Part shown: one piece after another, positions 60,409-64,000 of the stretch
Layout of the letters: every line of letters starts with the position of its first letter
Numbering within the stretch: the first letter of the stretch is position 1
Assembly (NCBI RefSeq): GCF_003339585.1
Contig: NZ_QPKF01000003.1
Location: 156,856-220,855, forward strand
Length of the DNA: 64,000 nt
Direction of reading: 5' to 3'
From: Exiguobacterium sp. RIT594
GTDB lineage: Bacteria; Bacillota; Bacilli; Exiguobacteriales; Exiguobacteriaceae
Notes under the pieces: model-generated
Database searches by the model: none
Told to the model about the DNA's origin: nothing
The model's input: only the letters and a program-made list of their open reading frames with translations
Made by a program: the position numbers and the translations under genes

Positions 60409-61704
60409 TTAGTTCAAGCCACACCGTTCAAAGATTTCATCGACCCGGCTCGTATGATACGTCGGATCAAAACAAGCATCGAGTTCTTCTTCTGTAAAGA
60501 GTTGTTGAATATCCGCTTCCTGCCATAAGACATCGCGGAACATGATTTGTTCTTCCCATGCCTGCATCGCCCGCGGTTGGACGAAGTCGTAGGCCGCTTC
60601 ACGTGACCAGCCTTTTTCGATCAAGGCGAGTAAGACGTGACCGGAGAAGATGACCCCAAACGTCCGGTCCATGTTGCGTTTCATGTTTTCCGGGAACACC
60701 GTCAGATTTTTAATGATGTTACCGAACCGGTTCAGCATATAGTTGAGTAATCCCGTCGCATCCGGTAAAATGATTCGTTCCGCAGACGAGTGGGAGATAT
60801 CGCGTTCATGCCACAGCGAGACGTTTTCGTACGCTGTCACCATATGGCCGCGGATGACCCGGGCAAGACCAGTCATGTTCTCCGAACCGATCGGATTCCG
60901 TTTATGCGGCATCGCCGATGATCCTTTTTGACCTTTAGCGAAGAATTCTTCGACTTCACGGGTCTCCGTTTTTTGCAGACCGCGGATTTCCGTCGCCATC
61001 TTCTCGATCGATGTCGCGATTAAGGCAATCGTCGACATGTAGTGGGCATGACGATCACGTTGAAGCGTTTGTGTCGAGACCGGTGCCGGTTTCGTCCCAA
61101 GCTTCTCGCAGACATATTTTTCGATGAACGGGTCGATGTTCGCAAACGTTCCGACCGCTCCCGACATCTTGCCGTATTCGACTGTTTCCCGTGCTGCCTC
61201 GAACCGGACTTTATTGCGTTTCATTTCTTCGTACCAAAGGGCCAGCTTCAGACCAAACGTCGTCGGCTCGGCGTGTACGCCGTGTGTACGTCCCATCATG
61301 ACCGTATATTTATGTTCGTTGGCTTTGACTTTTAAAATCTCGATGAAACGATCGAGATCGGCCGCCAAGATATCATTGGCTTGTTTCAGCAAGTACGATA
61401 ATGCCGTATCGACGACATCCGTTGACGTCAGCCCGTAATGGACCCATTTACGTTCTTCGCCAAGCGTCTCGGAAACAGCACGGGTAAAGGCGATGACATC
61501 GTGGCGTGTCTCCTGTTCGATCTCATTGATGCGGTTGACATCAAAAGAAGCGTTTTCCCAGAGTAACTGGACGTCTTCTTTTGGAATCACACCGAGTTCA
61601 CTCCAGGCTTCACATGCTAAAATCTCAACTTTCAACCAGGCTTCGAATTTGTTCTGTTCTGTCCAGATCGCTTTCATTTCAGGACGTGTATAGCGTTCGA
61701 TCAT
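60409..61704 (-). CDS. purB: Adenylosuccinate lyase
   Basis: A 431-residue enzyme of the fumarase superfamily that acts twice in purine synthesis, on SAICAR and adenylosuccinate. Signature [16 protein letters not shown], plus TSTDVVDTA and [17 protein letters not shown] precedes the ATG, which overlaps the purK stop as ATGA. Confidence 0.96.
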   Translation of the reverse strand: MIERYTRPEMKAIWTEQNKFEAWLKVEILACEAWSELGVIPKEDVQLLWENASFDVNRINEIEQETRHDVIAFTRAVSETLGEERKWVHYGLTSTDVVDTALSYLLKQANDILAADLDRFIEILKVKANEHKYTVMMGRTHGVHAEPTTFGLKLALWYEEMKRNKVRFEAARETVEYGKMSGAVGTFANIDPFIEKYVCEKLGTKPAPVSTQTLQRDRHAHYMSTIALIATSIEKMATEIRGLQKTETREVEEFFAKGQKGSSAMPHKRNPIGSENMTGLARVIRGHMVTAYENVSLWHERDISHSSAERIILPDATGLLNYMLNRFGNIIKNLTVFPENMKRNMDRTFGVIFSGHVLLALIEKGWSREAAYDFVQPRAMQAWEEQIMFRDVLWQEADIQQLFTEEELDACFDPTYHTSRVDEIFERCGLN

Positions 61705-62804
61705 CTAACCGTCTCCTTCCATATCTGCAGGCGCTCCACTTCAGCCAATGCTTCTTCGACCGAATCAGCCAAGATGTTCAGATGCCCCATCTTCCGCCCC
61801 TGTTTTGCGTCCTGTTTTCCGTATAAATGGACTTTCGTCCGCGAGGATAACATCGGTAATGCCTCGTCTAATGCCGTGATATGCTGACCTAGGATGTTCG
61901 CCATGACGACCGGTGTCGTCAAGCGGGTTTCGCCAAGCGGCAGTCCGCAGATGGCGCGGATATGCTGTTCAAACTGTGACGTCTCGCACGCATCGATCGA
62001 ATAATGACCCGAGTTATGCGGACGGGGTGCCAGTTCGTTGACAATCAGTTCGGACCCGACGACAAACAGTTCAATCGCCAGTGTGCCAATCAGATTCACA
62101 TCATCCGCGAGACGCGTCGCCAGTTCAATCGCCTGTTGTTCCAAATCGTCCGAAATACGGGCTGGAACGATTGACAAATGAAGAATGTTGTCCTGATGAA
62201 TATTCTCGCTGACCGGGAAGACCTTCGTTTCGAGCTGACTTCGCGTGACGATGACGGAAATTTCCTGGTCAAACGGTAACCATTTTTCAGCAACATATTC
62301 GGTTGCTTCAAAGGTCTCGATCGCTGTTTGTAAATCCAGCTCTGTCCGAATGACGGTCTGGCCTTTCCCGTCGTAACCAAAGCGGGCTGTTTTCAAGACG
62401 AACGGGAGACCTAACTGCCGTTTGGCTTCCAGCAAATCTTCGGTCGTCTCAACTGCCTGATAAGGTGCTACTTGGTAACCGAGCTGTTCAATCAGTTCTT
62501 TCTCCCGAATCCGGTGTTGGGTCCGAAACAAAAGTTCTGTTCCGTGAATCAGTTTACTGCCGATTGCTTCTGCTACTTCATGTGAGATATTCTCAAACTC
62601 ATAGGTCACGACGTCTGATTCAGCAGCAAGTCGCTTTGCGGCCTCGACATCCGTGAACGGTGCTTGAATCTGTTGATCCGCTACTTGCGCACACGGTGCG
62701 TTTTCAGTTGGATCAAGTGTGATGAGCGAATAGCCCATTTGGCGTGCCGATAAAGCCATCATCCGACCTAATTGACCTCCACCTAAGATACCAATCCGTT
62801 TCAT
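61701..62804 (-). CDS. purK: N5-carboxyaminoimidazole ribonucleotide synthase
   Basis: A 367-residue ATP-grasp enzyme that carboxylates AIR with bicarbonate. It has the N-terminal [13 protein letters not shown], the ATP-grasp [13 protein letters not shown] and [22 protein letters not shown] overlaps with purE and purB. Confidence 0.95.
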   Translation of the reverse strand: MKRIGILGGGQLGRMMALSARQMGYSLITLDPTENAPCAQVADQQIQAPFTDVEAAKRLAAESDVVTYEFENISHEVAEAIGSKLIHGTELLFRTQHRIREKELIEQLGYQVAPYQAVETTEDLLEAKRQLGLPFVLKTARFGYDGKGQTVIRTELDLQTAIETFEATEYVAEKWLPFDQEISVIVTRSQLETKVFPVSENIHQDNILHLSIVPARISDDLEQQAIELATRLADDVNLIGTLAIELFVVGSELIVNELAPRPHNSGHYSIDACETSQFEQHIRAICGLPLGETRLTTPVVMANILGQHITALDEALPMLSSRTKVHLYGKQDAKQGRKMGHLNILADSVEEALAEVERLQIWKETVR

Positions 62805-63292
62805 GTCAGATGCACCTCGGAAGCGATGACGTCTCCTTCCAGTTCGACACGCATATGATCAAGAGCCCGGGCAATCCGTTCGTCAACCGTTCCAAGAATC
62901 TGAGCCGCAAGTAAACCCGCATTTTTGGCTCCAGCATCACCGATTGCAACCGTCGCGACCGGAACACCACCAGGCATTTGGACGATGGAGAGTAAGGAAT
63001 CGATGCCTTGAAGTGCTTTGCTTTGAATTGGGACACCGATTACCGGTAATGTTGTTTTTGCAGCAACCATTCCCGGAAGATGAGCGGCTCCGCCTGCCCC
63101 GGCAATGATGACCTTGAGCCCTCGTTCCCGGGCAGACTCGGCATAACGGAACATCAAGTCAGGTGTCCGGTGTGCCGACACAACTTTCTTTTCATAACCA
63201 ATGTCCAGCTGATCCAGTACATCACACGTTTTCTGCATGGTCACCCAATCTGATTGACTGCCCATGATGACCCCGATTTCCACCTTACTCAT
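62801..63292 (-). CDS. purE: N5-carboxyaminoimidazole ribonucleotide mutase
   Basis: A 163-residue enzyme moving the carboxyl group to give CAIR, working directly after PurK. Marks are VIMGSQSDW, the catalytic [20 protein letters not shown] and LPVIGVP. AAGGAGG before the ATG. First gene of the twelve-gene pur operon, behind a guanine riboswitch. Confidence 0.95.
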   Translation of the reverse strand: MSKVEIGVIMGSQSDWVTMQKTCDVLDQLDIGYEKKVVSAHRTPDLMFRYAESARERGLKVIIAGAGGAAHLPGMVAAKTTLPVIGVPIQSKALQGIDSLLSIVQMPGGVPVATVAIGDAGAKNAGLLAAQILGTVDERIARALDHMRVELEGDVIASEVHLT

Positions 63293-63312
63293 CTGCGTCT
63301 CCTCCTTTTTGC

Positions 63313-63353
63313 ATAAAAAAAGCCCAAACCACGTCTAAAAGGGTGGCTTAGGG
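63313..63353 (-). terminator. Expression-platform terminator of the guanine riboswitch
   Basis: CCCTAAGCCAC and GTGGTTTGGG pair on the minus strand, with G-U pairs, then GC and TTTTTTT. It ends just before the purE ribosome binding site, so guanine binding upstream would stop transcription. Confidence 0.88.
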
Positions 63354-63392
63354 TATAAAAAGGTACGCCAAAGAATTATCGACGAACATCCA

Positions 63393-63470
63393 TATACCCC
63401 ATAGTCCAACGATTTAGGGTCGTCGGGTAGAAACTTGCAAGCCATATCCCTGCTATTATACGAGGTGTTA
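63393..63470 (-). promoter_or_regulatory. Guanine riboswitch (purine aptamer)
   Basis: Minus-strand sequence carries the conserved TATAATAGCAGGGATATGG, AAGTTTCTACC, CCCTAAAT and GGACTATG. The specificity base in the last block is C (GACTATG), which marks the guanine class; adenine riboswitches have U. P1 pairs CACCTC with GGGGT-. With the promoter and PurBoxes it fills the 404-base gap 63293-63696. Confidence 0.92.
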
Positions 63471-63495
63471 TATTCAATCTTCCTATCACGCCTTC

Positions 63496-63525
63496 ATCTT
63501 AACAAGACTTCGGTCCGTTCGTCAA
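63496..63525 (-). promoter_or_regulatory. Predicted promoter of the pur operon
   Basis: TTGACG (63525-63520) and TAAGAT (63501-63496) on the minus strand are 18 bases apart, about 25 bases before the aptamer. Confidence 0.55.
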
Positions 63526-63527
63526 CC

Positions 63528-63570
63528 AAAGGCGAACAATTTAATTATCTGAAAATTTATCGTTCGCTTT
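63528..63570. promoter_or_regulatory. purR: Paired PurBoxes (PurR control region)
   Basis: AAAGGCGAACAAT (63528-63540) and the inverted ATCGTTCGCTTT (63559-63570) resemble the two PurR half-sites that flank pur promoters in B. subtilis. They lie just upstream of the -35 box. So the operon probably has both PurR (PRPP-sensing) and riboswitch control. Confidence 0.7.
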
Positions 63571-63638
63571 TACGCTTGAATTGTTCTGCTCACTTAGTCC
63601 AGCATTCGGAAATCTGAAAAGCATTCAACACGAACGAC

Positions 63639-63680
63639 AAAAAAACACGACCCTTTCGTTTACGAAAGAGTCGTGTTTTT
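63639..63680. terminator. Terminator of the NETI-motif gene
   Basis: AAAAACACGAC-CTTTCGT and ACGAAAG-GTCGTGTTTTT pair with one mismatch around a short loop; U-tracts on both strands. Confidence 0.85.
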
Positions 63681-63696
63681 GAGAAGAGACCTCGAT

Positions 63697-63903
63697 TCAG
63701 ACATTCTCAGCTTCGAGCTTCGGTTTGCAGTCAAAAATGATTTGCTGACGGATGGGATACGGTTCATCATTCGCATCCAGTCCAAAAATCGGTTCTTCCC
63801 GTCGGACGGTCGGACGATAACCCATGGCATCGATCCGATCCAGACAATCACTGATCGTTTCATTTTCTTCTACGGCAACGCGCATTTTTTGTTTTTTTGC
63901 CAT
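63697..63903 (-). CDS. NETI motif-containing protein (YebG type)
   Basis: A 68-residue soluble protein named for its VEENETISDCLDRI segment, followed by GYRPTVRREEPIFGL. It fits the small YebG family that lies beside the pur operon in Bacillus. Function unknown. The ATG at 63903 starts MAKKQKM; a GTG three codons earlier shares the same AAGGAAGG region, so the start is not certain. Confidence 0.8.
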   Translation of the reverse strand: MAKKQKMRVAVEENETISDCLDRIDAMGYRPTVRREEPIFGLDANDEPYPIRQQIIFDCKPKLEAENV

Positions 63904-63956
63904 GAGTATCACATTCCTTCCTTATTATATATGTGAAAAAACCAAAAAAAGTCCAT

Positions 63957-64000
63957 AAAAAAGCGGCGGCCCTTGAGCGTATGCTCCAGAACCACCGTTT
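63957..64000 (-). terminator. Probable terminator of a gene beyond the right edge
   Basis: On the minus strand, ACGGTGG and CCGCCGCTTTTTT flank an inner GGAGC/GCTC stem, ending in a U-tract. It likely ends a leftward gene outside the window. Confidence 0.45.

Noticed and set aside
63435..63617. 60-codon frame opposite the pur leader
   Set aside because: Covers the promoter, the PurBoxes and part of the aptamer; no ribosome binding site.

Overview
The window looks like chromosomal DNA of a low-to-mid GC Firmicute (class Bacilli, Bacillales), most likely Exiguobacterium or a close relative. The reasons are AGGAGG-type ribosome binding sites in front of most genes, the gene order from the pur operon through yerA, yerC, pcrB, pcrA and ligA to camS (the order known from Bacillus subtilis), and Bacillus-type control sites: L-box, guanine riboswitch, CtsR heptads, cre, PurBoxes and an ARG box. 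The genus is an inference; Bacillales is well supported. I see no phage, insertion sequence, CRISPR, rRNA or tRNA. This is mostly core genome.

Layout. 0-10 kb: a cut-off amino acid permease, an MgtC-type membrane protein, a lone oligopeptide-binding lipoprotein, adenine deaminase, a gamma-carbonic-anhydrase-like protein, a small acidic ORF coupled to a 17-residue basic ORF, and a two-gene osmoprotectant/QAT ABC transporter with a fused permease-binding protein. 9.7-19 kb: a LysM polysaccharide deacetylase, then a leftward eight-gene lysine/DAP operon (lysC-asd-dapA-dapB-dapH-ilvE-like-alr-lysA) behind a lysine riboswitch. 19-24 kb: argGH with an ARG box, a GNAT plus an AlaX-type editing protein, and the nagR regulator. 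24-34 kb: an LCP cell-wall enzyme, nagAB with a likely NagR operator, a MATE transporter coupled to mprF, a CHAD protein and glutaminase. 33-41 kb: a clpB/J-domain heat-shock operon under a CtsR operator, ywbE, an RpiR regulator with an M20 amidohydrolase, camS and a class D sortase. 41-50 kb: ligA, pcrA, pcrB, a small membrane protein, a KtrB-type K+ channel, yerC and yerA. 50.7-63.5 kb: the complete twelve-gene purine operon purEKBCSQLFMNHD, with a guanine riboswitch and PurBoxes. The right edge has a NETI-motif protein.

How the genes work together. Biosynthesis dominates: lysine and meso-DAP, arginine and IMP. Each pathway has its own visible sensor. Cell-envelope genes recur: DAP and D-alanine supply, LCP ligase, deacetylase, amino-sugar recycling through NagAB/NagR, MprF lipid lysinylation and sortase. 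Two adenine deaminases (ade and yerA) and the pur operon make purine interconversion a second theme.

I did not find a clearly new system. The most promising leads are the class IV aminotransferase and divergent racemase inside the lysine operon, the coupled acidic/basic small ORF pair behind a consensus cre site, the MATE-mprF translational coupling, and the palindrome plus sigma-B-like promoter before the ABC operon. All coordinates, motifs and spacings were read by eye; no alignments or folding programs were run.
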